Shown here one piece after another: positions 32,004 to 40,916 of a stretch of 64,000 nucleotides of DNA. The notes under the pieces are model-generated. The model had not been told where the DNA came from, did not search any database, and was given only the letters and a program-made list of their open reading frames with translations. Every line of letters begins with the position of its first letter. Positions within the stretch are counted from its first letter, which is position 1. Both the position numbers and the translations under genes were made by a program. The stretch covers positions 248,001 to 312,000 of the forward strand of contig NZ_JACHNY010000003.1 in assembly GCF_014199625.1 (NCBI RefSeq). The letters are read 5' to 3'. Source of the stretch: Sphingomonas abaci. Its GTDB lineage: Bacteria > Pseudomonadota > Alphaproteobacteria > Sphingomonadales > Sphingomonadaceae.

Positions 32004-32938
32004 GCGCGGTTCTCCCCGGCGCTGCGGTCATGGCCGGCATGGTCGCCGACGATCCGCACGAACGCCTCGTGCAGGCTGGGACGCTCGATGGTGAGGCCCG
32101 CGATGCCGTGGCCGGCGGCGATCAGCGGCAGCAGCACCGGCTCGACCCCTGCGTCCGGCAGGGTGAAGCGCCAGCCGCCATCGCCCTCCGGCACCGCATC
32201 GGCGGGCAGCAGCGCGGCGATCCCGGGAGCCGGATGGCGCGGCAGGTAATGGACGCGGCTGGGCAGGGTCGCGCGCGCCTCGTCGACCGTCCCCTCGAAC
32301 CGGCGCTTGCCCCCGGCGATGATCGCCAACCGGTCGCACAGCCGCTCGGCATGGGCCATGACATGGGTGGAGAAGAGGATGGTCGCGCCGCGATCCCGCT
32401 CGCCGACGATCAGCGCCTCCAGCTTTTCCTGGTTGACCGGGTCCAGGCCGGAAAAGGGTTCGTCGAGCACGATCAGCTCGGGCTGATGGACGATCGCGCC
32501 GAGCAACTGGACGAGCTGGGCCATGCCCTTGGACAATTTGCGGATTTTCTCGTCCACCGCATGGCCCAGGCCGACACGGTCGAGCAGGTCGGTGGCGCGG
32601 CGGCGGCCCTCGCTCAAGGGGAGACCACGCAGCGCGCCCAGAAATGCGACCGCTTCCCGCGCCTTCATCGTCGGATAGAGGCCGCGCTCCTCGGGCAGAT
32701 AGCCGACCCGGTCGCTCGCCTCGCGCGGGACCGCCTCGCCCAGCAGCGTGCGATGCCCGGCATCGGGTTCAATGATGCCGAGCAACATTCTGAGCGTCGT
32801 CGTCTTGCCCGCGCCGTTCGGTCCCAGCACGCCATAGATCGCGCCGCTCGGCACGCGCAGATCGACGCCGCCGACCACCGGGCGCTCGCCGAACCGCTTC
32901 ACCAGACCCTCGGCGGTCACCGCCCATGTTGCCGTCAT
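32000..32938 (-). CDS. ABC transporter ATP-binding protein (NatA-like)
   Basis: 312 aa. Walker A (GPNGAGKTTTLRMLLG) near residue 38, signature LSKGMAQLVQLLGAI, Walker B with LIVLDEPFSGLDP, and the His loop FSTHVMAHAERL are all present. The extra C-terminal region (about residues 215-312) matches the DUF4162-type domain of drug/Na+ exporter ATPases. It powers the adjacent permease at the inner membrane. Only 38 nt separate its start from the divergent queG. Confidence 0.92.
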   Translation of the reverse strand: MTATWAVTAEGLVKRFGERPVVGGVDLRVPSGAIYGVLGPNGAGKTTTLRMLLGIIEPDAGHRTLLGEAVPREASDRVGYLPEERGLYPTMKAREAVAFLGALRGLPLSEGRRRATDLLDRVGLGHAVDEKIRKLSKGMAQLVQLLGAIVHQPELIVLDEPFSGLDPVNQEKLEALIVGERDRGATILFSTHVMAHAERLCDRLAIIAGGKRRFEGTVDEARATLPSRVHYLPRHPAPGIAALLPADAVPEGDGGWRFTLPDAGVEPVLLPLIAAGHGIAGLTIERPSLHEAFVRIVGDHAGHDRSAGENRA

Positions 32939-32976
32939 GACTTATCCCCTGCCGTCCAGCGTGGTAGCGGGCGGTC

Positions 32977-34032
32977 ATGGCCGGAGACAAGCTCGAAGAC
33001 CGGATCAAGGCGATGGCGGCGGAACTCGGCTTCGCTGCCTGCGGTATCGCGCCCGCCGACGCCGCGCCGCTGGCGGGCGTCCGGTTGCGCCAGTGGCTGG
33101 CCGAGGGGCGGCACGGCGACATGATCTGGATGGAGGAGCGCGCCCACCACCGCGTCGGCCCCGCCGCGCTGTGGCCGGAGGTGCGCAGCGTCCTGTCGCT
33201 CGGCATGAGCTATGCCCCCGCCGGTGATCCGCTGGCGCTCGCGGACGAACGGGATCGCGGCCGCATCTCGGTCTATGCGCAAGGGGCCGATTATCACGAC
33301 GTGGTGAAGAAGGCGCTGAAGGCGCTCGGTCGCTGGCTGGCGCGCGAAGCCGGGTGCGATCTCAAGGTCTTCGTCGATACCGCGCCGGTGATGGAGAAGC
33401 CGCTGGCCGAGGCCGCCGGGCTGGGCTGGCAGGGCAAGCATACCAATCTGGTGAATCGGCAGGCGGGAAGCTGGCTGTTCCTGGGGGCGATCTACACCAC
33501 GCTCGACCTTGAGCCCGACGGCGCGGGGCGGGGCGGCTGCGGATCGTGCGACGCCTGCCTGCGCGCCTGCCCGACCGACGCCTTCCCCGCGCCGTACCAG
33601 ATCGATGCGCGGCGCTGCATCTCCTATCTCACGATCGAACATGCCGGGCCGATTCCGGTGGAATTCCGGACCGGCATCGGCAACCGCATCTATGGCTGCG
33701 ACGATTGCCTGGCGGTCTGCCCCTGGAACAAGTTCGCGGCGGCGGCGCGGGCGAACCTGGCCTTCGCCGCCCGCGCCGAGCTGGCCGCGCCCGAACTCGC
33801 CGACCTGCTGGCGCTGGACGATGCCGGCTTCCGCCAGGTCTTCGCGGGATCGCCGATCAAGCGCATCGGCCGCGACCGCATGGTCCGCAACGCCGCGATC
33901 GCGGCGGGGAATAGCGGCCGGCCCGAACTCGCAGGCGCGCTGCGTCCTCTGCTGGACGATCCCGATCCGGTGGTGCGCGACGCGGCGGGCTGGGCCCTGG
34001 CGCGGCTGGCGGGAGGTGACGCGGCGTCCTAG
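32977..34032 (+). CDS. queG: Epoxyqueuosine reductase
   Basis: 351 aa. A cobalamin- and Fe-S-dependent enzyme that performs the last step of queuosine synthesis in tRNA anticodons. Two [4Fe-4S] motifs are visible: [12 protein letters not shown] (near residue 188) with [11 protein letters not shown], and [13 protein letters not shown] (near 243). Catalytic and cofactor segments [20 protein letters not shown] and [13 protein letters not shown] match the family. The C-terminus ends in a HEAT-like repeat ([19 protein letters not shown]). It is divergent from the ABC exporter genes and followed by a bidirectional hairpin. Confidence 0.95.
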   Translation: MAGDKLEDRIKAMAAELGFAACGIAPADAAPLAGVRLRQWLAEGRHGDMIWMEERAHHRVGPAALWPEVRSVLSLGMSYAPAGDPLALADERDRGRISVYAQGADYHDVVKKALKALGRWLAREAGCDLKVFVDTAPVMEKPLAEAAGLGWQGKHTNLVNRQAGSWLFLGAIYTTLDLEPDGAGRGGCGSCDACLRACPTDAFPAPYQIDARRCISYLTIEHAGPIPVEFRTGIGNRIYGCDDCLAVCPWNKFAAAARANLAFAARAELAAPELADLLALDDAGFRQVFAGSPIKRIGRDRMVRNAAIAAGNSGRPELAGALRPLLDDPDPVVRDAAGWALARLAGGDAAS

Positions 34033-34033
34033 G

Positions 34034-34069
34034 CCGAGGAGCCGGCCGCCGGGGCGGCGCGCTCCTCGG
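34034..34069. terminator. Hairpin between convergent queG and the PEP-CTERM gene
   Basis: CCGAGGAGC (34034-34042) pairs perfectly with GCTCCTCGG (34061-34069). The 18-nt loop can form inner GCCGCC/GGCGGC-type pairs. It starts 1 nt after the queG stop codon and could serve both strands; no long U-tract. Confidence 0.5.
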
Positions 34070-34087
34070 GCTCCAGGCTGGCGACGC

Positions 34088-35098
34088 TCAGGCGGTCAGG
34101 CGGGCCACCGAATGACGGCCACGGCGTCGCAGCGATGTGCCGACGGCACCCAGGCCGATCATCATCAGCGCCCAGCTGCTCGGCTCCGGAACGGCCGACA
34201 CGGCCGTCGCGGTGCCGTTGCCGCTGACGACCAACGTCGCCAGGAAGATGTTGTCGTCGCGCGACGGGTTGTTGGTCGTCACGCGGATCGTCGAATCGCC
34301 CGGCGTGATATAGGGGGCGATATTGTAGCGTTCATGATCGTCGGCATAGCTGGGATTGTTGGGCGAATACGGATCGTCATTGCCGCCGACCGTGATCAGC
34401 GCGCCATTGTAGGGGCTGCCATCGTCGTTGTTGCCGGCGTTGCTCGAAATCGTCCGGCCGTTCACATAGACGTTCGAGGACTGGCCGCCGGTGCTGAAGT
34501 TGATGCCCAGTCGCAGGTCGGCGACGAAATCAGGGCTGGTCGAGTTGAGCGGCTTGTCGAACGTCATCGACAAGGCGTCGCCACCCACGGCCGAATAGCC
34601 ATCGAACAAGGCGACGGTCTGCTCCGCCAAAGCCGCATCCTTGTACACTACGACCAGTGCGGTGCCGTCGGTCATCCCCGAATTGCCTTCGGTCACGGCG
34701 AAGTTGTAGGTTCCGCCGGCACCGCCATCGACGATCCCGGCAACGATCGAGGTGACGTCCGCCCGGGCCGAGGTCATTGACAAGGCGCCGTTGCCGGTGG
34801 CGTTGACTGCGGGCGCTCCGAACACGATCTGTTGATTGTTGAAGGTGACCGGCTGGTTCGCCCAATTGTTGCCGAAGAAGTAGTTGGCCTGGTACAAATA
34901 GGCGCCGGCAATGGTTGCGCCCTTCGGAACAAAGGCCTGGAGACTATAGCTGCTCGACAGTGAACCGCCGCCGTCGGTCGACAGGCCATAGCTGCCATTG
35001 AACTGCTGGAACAAGGTCAGGCTTGCATTGGCAGATGCCGGCGCGACGAGTGACGTAAGTGCCAGCAAGCTCGCGATACAAAACCGTGACTGCTTCAT
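34088..35098 (-). CDS. PEPxxWA-CTERM sorting-signal protein
   Basis: 336 aa. Signal peptide at the N-terminus (MKQSRFCIASLLALTSLVAP, cleavage near SANA). The C-terminus is a textbook PEP-CTERM tail: VPEPSSWALMMIGLGAVGTS followed by LRRRGRH, i.e. PEPxxWA motif, membrane helix and basic cluster. Exosortase-type enzymes cut such tails to release proteins or hand them to the cell surface. The body is beta-rich and Asn/Gly/Ser-rich with low Cys content, typical of cargo. GGGGGGA lies about 7 nt before the ATG. No exosortase or polysaccharide gene is in the window, so sorting must be done by enzymes encoded elsewhere. Surface role unknown. Confidence 0.88.
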   Translation of the reverse strand: MKQSRFCIASLLALTSLVAPASANASLTLFQQFNGSYGLSTDGGGSLSSSYSLQAFVPKGATIAGAYLYQANYFFGNNWANQPVTFNNQQIVFGAPAVNATGNGALSMTSARADVTSIVAGIVDGGAGGTYNFAVTEGNSGMTDGTALVVVYKDAALAEQTVALFDGYSAVGGDALSMTFDKPLNSTSPDFVADLRLGINFSTGGQSSNVYVNGRTISSNAGNNDDGSPYNGALITVGGNDDPYSPNNPSYADDHERYNIAPYITPGDSTIRVTTNNPSRDDNIFLATLVVSGNGTATAVSAVPEPSSWALMMIGLGAVGTSLRRRGRHSVARLTA

Positions 35099-35372
35099 GA
35101 TATTTCCCCCCATGCTGAAAACGCGCGCCGCTGGCGATTTGCCTTGGCCCATTGGTTAATCAGACGTTAACTAAACTGGAGAGTGTTGGCTCTTCAGGGA
35201 AAATACCTAATGAAGGGGCAGGTGGCAGAGTTTGAATGCGTTGCAAGGACTTGGCTCTGCCAAGACAATATCATTCATTACGGATGGGATTGTTGCCGTG
35301 CTGGAGATAGCCTGCTCGGTCTTGCAGGGCGTGGGCGGCGGCCGGCTTGAACGCAGGCGCTGATCCGGCACC

Positions 35373-35702
35373 CTAGTGGCGCGCCGATCCGGAGAACAGG
35401 TTCATCACCACCACGCCCGCTACGATCAGCGCCATGCCGATCAGGGCCGCCGCATCGAGTCTCTCGCCCCGGAGCGTCCAGGCGAGGACGGTGATCAGCA
35501 CAATCCCCACGCCCGACCAGATCGCATAGGCGATCCCGGTCGGGATATCGCGCAGCGCCAGCGACAGGCAGTAAAAGGCCGCGCCGTACCCCGCCGCCAT
35601 GATTAGGGTCGGTCCCGTCCGGGTGAACCCGTCAGAAGCCTTGAGGAAGGAGGTGGCGACCACTTCCGACAGGATCGCCAGCGCGAGGTAGAGGTAGCTC
35701 AC
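35373..35702 (-). CDS. SMR-family multidrug efflux protein
   Basis: 109 aa with four membrane helices. The essential Glu14 lies in LAILSEVVATSFLKAS as in EmrE; GIAYAIWSGVGIVLIT is the conserved helix-3 segment. EmrE-like dimers export lipophilic cations in exchange for protons; the EVVATSFLK form matches the EmrE/QacE side rather than guanidinium-exporting SugE/Gdx, but this split is uncertain. Its start overlaps the lipoprotein stop by 4 nt, placing it last in a three-gene operon. Confidence 0.9.
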   Translation of the reverse strand: MSYLYLALAILSEVVATSFLKASDGFTRTGPTLIMAAGYGAAFYCLSLALRDIPTGIAYAIWSGVGIVLITVLAWTLRGERLDAAALIGMALIVAGVVVMNLFSGSARH

Positions 35703-36064
35703 CGCCCGCCGTCGCGACGGACCAGCGCGGCGACGCAGCTGGCGCGGTCGATCGCGCTGCCATCGGGCTCGCGCGCGTCGACATAGGTGACCCGGGGCTC
35801 GCCGCCATCTTTGGGATAGAGATAGGCGTCGAGCACGCAGATGCCGCTGCTATATTGCAGCTTGCGAGCCGCGCCCTCGCGGACGTCGGCATCGGGCTGG
35901 CCGAACAGCTTGGTCAGGCTGGCGGCATCGGCGCCGACCACCCGCTCCAGCCCGACGCTGGTATAGGGGATGGCGACCGGCTGCGAGACGGCCGGCCCCT
36001 TGGTCGCGGGGGCGGCGCAGGCGGCGAGGGCGAGCGACAGGAGCAGCGGCGGCAGACGCTTCAT
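35699..36064 (-). CDS. Small lipoprotein of unknown function
   Basis: 121 aa. Signal sequence MKRLPPLLLSLALAACAAPA with lipobox LAAC (Cys16). The mature part contains LTKLFGQPDADVREGAARKL, resembling the SmpA/BamE-like pattern seen in small outer-membrane lipoproteins. YSSGICVLDAYLYP and RASCVAALVRR then supply two Cys that could form a disulfide. It is translationally coupled (4-nt overlaps) to the EI24 gene before it and the SMR gene after it. Function not assignable. Confidence 0.78.
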   Translation of the reverse strand: MKRLPPLLLSLALAACAAPATKGPAVSQPVAIPYTSVGLERVVGADAASLTKLFGQPDADVREGAARKLQYSSGICVLDAYLYPKDGGEPRVTYVDAREPDGSAIDRASCVAALVRRDGGR

Positions 36065-36774
36065 GCGGATTTCCGGTGATAGAGGTGCGTGGCCATTGCC
36101 GCGCCCAGGATCGGTGCGGCCAGCGCGACGATCGGCACGACGAACAGCATGGTGCCGCCCAGGCCAAGCAGGAAGCGCTCGCCCCGCGTCCGCCGTCGCC
36201 AGGCCGCCAGCGCATCGCCGCGCAGATGGCGGCTCGCGACCATGTCGCCCAGGTCGCGGCCGAGCAGCCAGGCATTGACCAGGAAGAAGGCGGCGGCGGT
36301 GCCGATCCCGGTGGCGAGCAGCACGATATAGACGGGCAGCATGGCGATGTTGACGGCCACCACCCGCGCCGCGGCGCGCGCGCCCAGCGCCAGGCCGGCG
36401 GCGAAGGACAGGGGATGGGCGGTGGCCAGCGCGGCGGGATAGTGGCGCGCCTCGACCGCCGCGACCACCCCGTCGGCGAACAGGCCCAGCACCGCCATCG
36501 CGACCGCGCGGAACAACAGCCACAGCGCCAGCGCCGTGACGAAGATCGCGAAGGCGGCGGCCAGGCCGCTCGCGCCCCAGCCGATCCAATTGGCCAGCAA
36601 CGCCTGCATGCCCCACCATACGCCCAGGCCGGCAATGGCGAAGATCGCCAGCGTCACCGCCATCGACCGGACGAAGACCCGCAGCACCGGCGGGTCGCCC
36701 AGCTGGCCGATCGACAGGAGAAGCGCGCCGAACATCGCCGATGCGATGCCGTGGCCCCGCCGATGCGTCAACAT
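36061..36774 (-). CDS. EI24/CysZ-like integral membrane protein
   Basis: 237 aa as drawn; a shorter start at 36735 (MFGALLLSIGQLGDPPVLRV) gives 224 aa and fits family N-termini better, but neither start has a strong ribosome site. At least four hydrophobic segments are present. The EI24 family includes the sulfate permease CysZ; no sulfate genes adjoin, so the substrate is open. It is the first gene of an operon with the lipoprotein and SMR genes, divergent from the PfkB kinase (57 nt between starts). Confidence 0.78.
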   Translation of the reverse strand: MLTHRRGHGIASAMFGALLLSIGQLGDPPVLRVFVRSMAVTLAIFAIAGLGVWWGMQALLANWIGWGASGLAAAFAIFVTALALWLLFRAVAMAVLGLFADGVVAAVEARHYPAALATAHPLSFAAGLALGARAAARVVAVNIAMLPVYIVLLATGIGTAAAFFLVNAWLLGRDLGDMVASRHLRGDALAAWRRRTRGERFLLGLGGTMLFVVPIVALAAPILGAAMATHLYHRKSA

Positions 36775-36830
36775 TGCGTGCGCCGCCCCGGCTCTCTAGG
36801 GCGACGACATTCAATTCTCGGAGCTTCCGC

Positions 36831-37829
36831 TTGACCCAGCCGCACTATGACGTGGTCGCGATCGGCAATGCCATCGTCGACATCCTCGCCCAGGCCGATG
36901 ACGCCTTCATCGCCGAACAGGGCATGACCAAGGGCGCGATGCAGCTCGTCTTCTCGCCCGAGGAGGCCGATGCCCTCTATGCCAAGATGGGCCCGGGCCG
37001 CGAAGTGTCGGGCGGATCGGCGGCGAACACGCTGGCCGGCATCGCCGCGCTCGGGGGGCGGACGGCGTTCATCGGCCAGGTCGCCGACGATCAGCTCGGC
37101 GCGGTGTTCGCGCACGACATCCGCGCGGCGGGCGTCCGCTACGACACGCCGGTGCGGGCCGGCCAGCCGACCACCGGCCGCTGCATGATCTTCGTCAGCC
37201 CCGACGGGCAGCGGACGATGAACACCTTCCTGGGCGCGTCGCACTATCTGCCGGCCGACGCGCTCGACCGGTCGCTGATCGCCGACGCGGCCTATCTGTA
37301 CATCGAGGGCTATCTCTGGGATCCGGAAGAGCCGCGCGCCGCGATGCGCGCCGCGATCGCGGTCGCGCGCGAAGCTGGCCGCAAGATCGCCTTCACCGCC
37401 TCGGCCGAGTTCGTGATCGATCGGCACCGCGCCGACTTCCACGCGCTGATCGATGGCGGGATGATCGACGTGCTGTTCGCCAACGAGGCGGAGATCATGG
37501 CGCTGACCGAGACGAGCGACGTCGATGCGGCGATCGCGGCCGTGCAGGACAAGGTCGAGACGGTGGTGGTGACGCTGGCCGAAAAGGGCGCCTGCGCGGT
37601 CCGTGGCGGCACGCGCACCACGGTGCCGGCCGCGCCGGTGACGCAGGTGGTCGACACGACCGGGGCCGGCGACCTGTTCGCTGCGGGCTTCCTCCATGCG
37701 CAGGCGCAGGGCCGCGACCTGGAAGCGTCGCTGACGCTGGGCGCGCTGTGCGCGGCCGAGATCATCGGCCATTTCGGCGCGCGGCCGCAGGTCGACCTGA
37801 AGGCGCTGGCGGCGCGGACGCTGGGCTGA
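36831..37829 (+). CDS. PfkB-family carbohydrate/adenosine kinase, TTG start
   Basis: 332 aa if begun at the TTG at 36831, which has GGAG 7 nt upstream and gives the family N-terminus (TQPHYDVVAIGNAIVDILAQ). No ATG lies suitably nearby. The ribokinase fold markers are GREVSGGSAANTLAGIAALGG (substrate side) and the catalytic DTTGAGDLFAAGFLHAQAQG near residue 280 with its Asp. Similar alphaproteobacterial proteins are annotated adenosine kinase or sugar kinase; the true substrate is not determined by sequence. It is followed by a strong bidirectional terminator. Confidence 0.9.
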   Translation: MTQPHYDVVAIGNAIVDILAQADDAFIAEQGMTKGAMQLVFSPEEADALYAKMGPGREVSGGSAANTLAGIAALGGRTAFIGQVADDQLGAVFAHDIRAAGVRYDTPVRAGQPTTGRCMIFVSPDGQRTMNTFLGASHYLPADALDRSLIADAAYLYIEGYLWDPEEPRAAMRAAIAVAREAGRKIAFTASAEFVIDRHRADFHALIDGGMIDVLFANEAEIMALTETSDVDAAIAAVQDKVETVVVTLAEKGACAVRGGTRTTVPAAPVTQVVDTTGAGDLFAAGFLHAQAQGRDLEASLTLGALCAAEIIGHFGARPQVDLKALAARTLG

Positions 37830-37925
37830 GGGGATATTGCGGCCTAGACGCCGCGCTCTCCTCCGGTTCCCTGGCCTTCGCCGGGAAACGGTAGGAGGAG
37901 AGACGAACCCGTAAGACCGCACAGC

Positions 37926-37961
37926 AAAAGGGCCGCGGGAGCATCCTCCCGCGGCCCTTTT
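37926..37961. terminator. Strong bidirectional terminator
   Basis: A perfect 16-bp stem (AAAAGGGCCGCGGGAG and its complement, loop CATC) carries A4 on one side and T4 on the other. It lies between the convergent PfkB kinase and APC permease genes and can terminate both. Confidence 0.9.
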
Positions 37962-37981
37962 CGTACCGTTCGTCCCGGGCC

Positions 37982-39520
37982 TTACGGCTCGAGCGGCTTC
38001 GCCGTTTCCGGCTGGAGCGAGGGATCGGCGACATTGTCCTCGATCCCGCGGCCGACATGGCTGCGGTGGCGGCTATAGCCGAAATAGATCAGCAGCCCGA
38101 CCGCCCCCCAGCCCGGCAGGACCAGGATCGCCACCAGCGGCAGCGAGAAGTAGAGATAGGCGCAGCCCGCCATCGCCAGCGGCGCGACGATCCACACGGC
38201 GGGCGTGCGGAAGGGCCGGCGGCGGCCGGGATCGGCCTTGCGCAGCACCATCACCGACAAGGCGACCATGAAGAAGGCGAACAGCGTGCCCGAGTTGGAA
38301 TAGTCCGCCAGCTTGCCGACCGGCAGGAAGGCGGCGGCCAGCGTCGCGGCGCAGCCGGTGACGATGGTGACGACGTGCGGGGTCCGGTACTTCGGATGCA
38401 CCGAAGCCAGCTTCTCGGGCAGCAGGCCGTCGCGCGCCATGGTGAAGAAGACGCGGGTCTGGCCGAACATCATCATCAGCACGACCGAGGGCAGCGCCAG
38501 CGTCGCCGCCAGGCCGATCAGGTTGCCGATCTTCTCCCAGCCGATCACGCGCAGCACATGGGCCAGCGCCTCGCGCGAGCAGGACAGCGGCTCCAGCGCG
38601 CCGCTGGCGACGATCGCGCGGCAGCGGTCGGCGAGTTCGGGCGTGCCCGGCGACAGCACCGCGCCGGCCGCGTCGCGAACGGGCTGCGCCCCCAGCGGCG
38701 AGCCGATGGCGCCGGCCGACACCAAGAGGTAGAAGATGGTGCAGAAGACCAGCGACGCGATCAGGCCGATCGGCACGTTGCGCTGCGGGTTCTTGGTCTC
38801 CTCGGCGGCGGTCGACACCGCGTCGAAGCCGACATAGGCGAAGAAGATCGACGCCGCGGCGCCGGCGACGCCGCCCAGACCGGTCGGCATGAAGGGGTGG
38901 AAGTTCGCGCCGTTCATCACCGGCACCGACAGCGCGATGAACAGGGACAGCGCCGCCACCTTGATCGCTACCAGCACCGCGTTGACGCGCGCGCTCTCCG
39001 TGGTGCCGATCACCAGCAGCCAGGTGACGAGCAGCGAGATGACCACCGCCGGCAGGTTGATATAGCCGCCCGAGGAGGGACCGTTGACCCATTCCATCGG
39101 TATGTCGATGTGCAGCAGGCTGCGGATCTGCCCGACGACATAGCCGGACCAGCCGACCGCGACCGCGCTGGCGCCGACCGCATATTCGAGGATCAGCGCC
39201 CAGCCGACCATCCAGGCGAGCAGTTCGCCCATCACCGCATAGGTATAGGTATAGGCGGAACCAGCGACCGGCACCATCGAGGCGAGCTCGGAATAGCAAA
39301 GCGCCGCGACCGCGCAGACGAAGCCGGCGATGCAGAAGGACAGCATCATGCCGGGTCCGGCCTTTTGCGCGGCCTCCGACGTCAGCACGAAGATGCCCGT
39401 GCCGATCACCGCGCCTACGCCCAGCATGGTGAGCTGGAACGCGCCCAGCGATCGATGCAGTCCTCGCTTCTCGGCGGTCGCCAAAATGGCGTCCAAGGAC
39501 TTAACGCGTCCGAAAATCAT
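37982..39520 (-). CDS. APC-family amino acid permease
   Basis: 512 aa with about 12 membrane helices. The signature FQLTMLGVGAVIGTGIFVLT (helix 1) and the FFAYVGFDAVSTAAEETKNP segment place it in the cationic amino acid transporter branch (YfnA-like). Start ATG at 39520 has GGGGGGA about 8 nt upstream. A paralogue at 62071-63489 shares the same core motifs, so the window carries two members. Substrate not predictable; the gene is monocistronic. Confidence 0.9.
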   Translation of the reverse strand: MIFGRVKSLDAILATAEKRGLHRSLGAFQLTMLGVGAVIGTGIFVLTSEAAQKAGPGMMLSFCIAGFVCAVAALCYSELASMVPVAGSAYTYTYAVMGELLAWMVGWALILEYAVGASAVAVGWSGYVVGQIRSLLHIDIPMEWVNGPSSGGYINLPAVVISLLVTWLLVIGTTESARVNAVLVAIKVAALSLFIALSVPVMNGANFHPFMPTGLGGVAGAAASIFFAYVGFDAVSTAAEETKNPQRNVPIGLIASLVFCTIFYLLVSAGAIGSPLGAQPVRDAAGAVLSPGTPELADRCRAIVASGALEPLSCSREALAHVLRVIGWEKIGNLIGLAATLALPSVVLMMMFGQTRVFFTMARDGLLPEKLASVHPKYRTPHVVTIVTGCAATLAAAFLPVGKLADYSNSGTLFAFFMVALSVMVLRKADPGRRRPFRTPAVWIVAPLAMAGCAYLYFSLPLVAILVLPGWGAVGLLIYFGYSRHRSHVGRGIEDNVADPSLQPETAKPLEP

Positions 39521-39704
39521 GGATTCAGATCCCCCCAAGGGACGGCGGTCCCCGACCGGGCCGCCATGTCGTCTAGGTTAAGGGAGAGAGCCTAATCGTA
39601 AATACGGGACGCGCAATCCTTTAGTGCGGCCAAGCCCGCCGATCCGCGCCAAGCCGCGCGACCGAACTCGGGTGCCTCAAAATTCAGCGAGGCTTCGCAA
39701 CGGG

Positions 39705-40082
39705 TTAGTTCGCGATCATACGCCCGAGCGCCGCGCCGCCGAACAGGTGCACGTGCAGGTGCGGGACTTCCTGCCCGGCGTCCGGGCCGACATTGCCGAG
39801 CAATCGGTATCCGGGCGCGACCAGCCCCTGTTCGCGCGCCACGGTGCCGACCGCCCGGACAAAGCCGGCAATCTCCTCCGCCGAGGCCTGCGCGCTGAAA
39901 TCGTCCCAGGAGACATAGCGTCCGCGCGGGATCACCAGGATATGCACCGGCGCCTGGGGCGCGATGTCGTGAAAGGCCACCGCCCATTCGTCCTCGTACA
40001 CGCGCCGCGACGGGATCTCGCCGCGCAGGATGCGCGCGAAGATGTTGCCGTCGTCATAGGGCAGGGTGGCGTCGATCGGCAT
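39705..40082 (-). CDS. HIT-family nucleotide hydrolase (HinT-like)
   Basis: 125 aa. The histidine triad HLHVHLFGG lies near residue 107, with NIFARILRGEIPSRRVYEDE at the N-terminus, as in HinT purine nucleoside phosphoramidases. It lies 30 nt downstream of hisE on the same strand and is probably the last gene of the his cluster; hisE-HIT adjacency is common in alphaproteobacteria. Confidence 0.92.
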   Translation of the reverse strand: MPIDATLPYDDGNIFARILRGEIPSRRVYEDEWAVAFHDIAPQAPVHILVIPRGRYVSWDDFSAQASAEEIAGFVRAVGTVAREQGLVAPGYRLLGNVGPDAGQEVPHLHVHLFGGAALGRMIAN

Positions 40083-40112
40083 GGGCCGGGTCTCCGGATC
40101 GAGGGAAGGGGC

Positions 40113-40427
40113 TCAGCGGGGTCGGGCGGCCTTTTCGGCATGGCCGGACACGCCCTCGCGTCGAGCCAGTTCGGCACGGACATCGTCCAGCGAGAGACCG
40201 GCGTCGGCCAGCAGCACGCAGAGATGGAAGAGGAGGTCGGCCGCCTCTGGCACGATGGCGCGGGCGTCGTCGCCCATCGCGGCGATCACGGTCTCCACCG
40301 CTTCCTCGCCCAGCTTCTGCGCGATCTTGCCGCGACCGCGCGCGAACAGGCTGGCGGTATAGGAGGTGGCGGCATCCTCGCCGCGCCGGGCGCGGATCGT
40401 GGCTTCGAGACGGTCGAACGCATCCAT
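40113..40427 (-). CDS. hisE: Phosphoribosyl-ATP pyrophosphatase
   Basis: 104 aa from ATG 40427. It is the second step of histidine synthesis (PR-ATP to PR-AMP). The MazG-like helical fold has the acidic metal-binding signature [14 protein letters not shown] and [14 protein letters not shown] monofunctional form without hisI. The two STAS-like genes immediately upstream separate it from hisF, an unusual interruption. Confidence 0.93.
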   Translation of the reverse strand: MDAFDRLEATIRARRGEDAATSYTASLFARGRGKIAQKLGEEAVETVIAAMGDDARAIVPEAADLLFHLCVLLADAGLSLDDVRAELARREGVSGHAEKAARPR

Positions 40428-40497
40428 GGTCCGCCGCGTGGCCGAGGCCGGCGGCGCGGTCAATCCTCTTTGACGGGGTCGCGCCGGTTCGACCGGA

Positions 40498-40866
40498 TCA
40501 GGCCGCGGCCGCCGTCCCCTGGATCAGCCAGGCCAGCGCCGTCTCGGCGGTGTCGAAGATCGCCAGATAGGGTTGCGGCATCAGCCTGCGCACCTGCAAT
40601 CGCGCGATGCTGCTGTTGGTCACGATCGCGATCCGGCTGGCGCGCGGAAAGCCGCGGAATCGGCTGTTGATGGCGAGCACCGCCTCCTGCGGCTGCACGG
40701 CGACGCGGGAAAAATCCATCCGCAGGCGATAGCCGCTGCGGAACCCTTCGCGCACGAAGCGGCCGGTCACCTCCTCGACATAGGCATGCGCCACCGCCTC
40801 GGTCATCAGCCCGGTCCAGGCCACGTCCAGCAGATTCAGTTCGTGACGGAAATCGACCTTGTACAT
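40498..40866 (-). CDS. STAS/SpoIIAA-like small protein, paralogue 1
   Basis: 122 aa. It starts [20 protein letters not shown] and ends with [17 protein letters not shown], alternating strand/helix pattern compatible with a SpoIIAA/STAS-like fold (the FDTxExALAWL ending is typical). It is clearly homologous along its whole length to the next gene upstream; shared blocks include ELNLLD(V/I)[15 protein letters not shown](S/A)GYR and RLQ(V/I)RR(L/M). No convincing Shine-Dalgarno precedes the ATG. It lies between hisE and its paralogue in the his cluster. Function unknown; a regulatory or sensing role is only suggested by the fold guess. Confidence 0.72.
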   Translation of the reverse strand: MYKVDFRHELNLLDVAWTGLMTEAVAHAYVEEVTGRFVREGFRSGYRLRMDFSRVAVQPQEAVLAINSRFRGFPRASRIAIVTNSSIARLQVRRLMPQPYLAIFDTAETALAWLIQGTAAAA

Positions 40867-40916
40867 GGTGGTGGAGGATGGACGGCAGAGGTTGCGATAT
40901 CGCTAAACGGCGCAGC

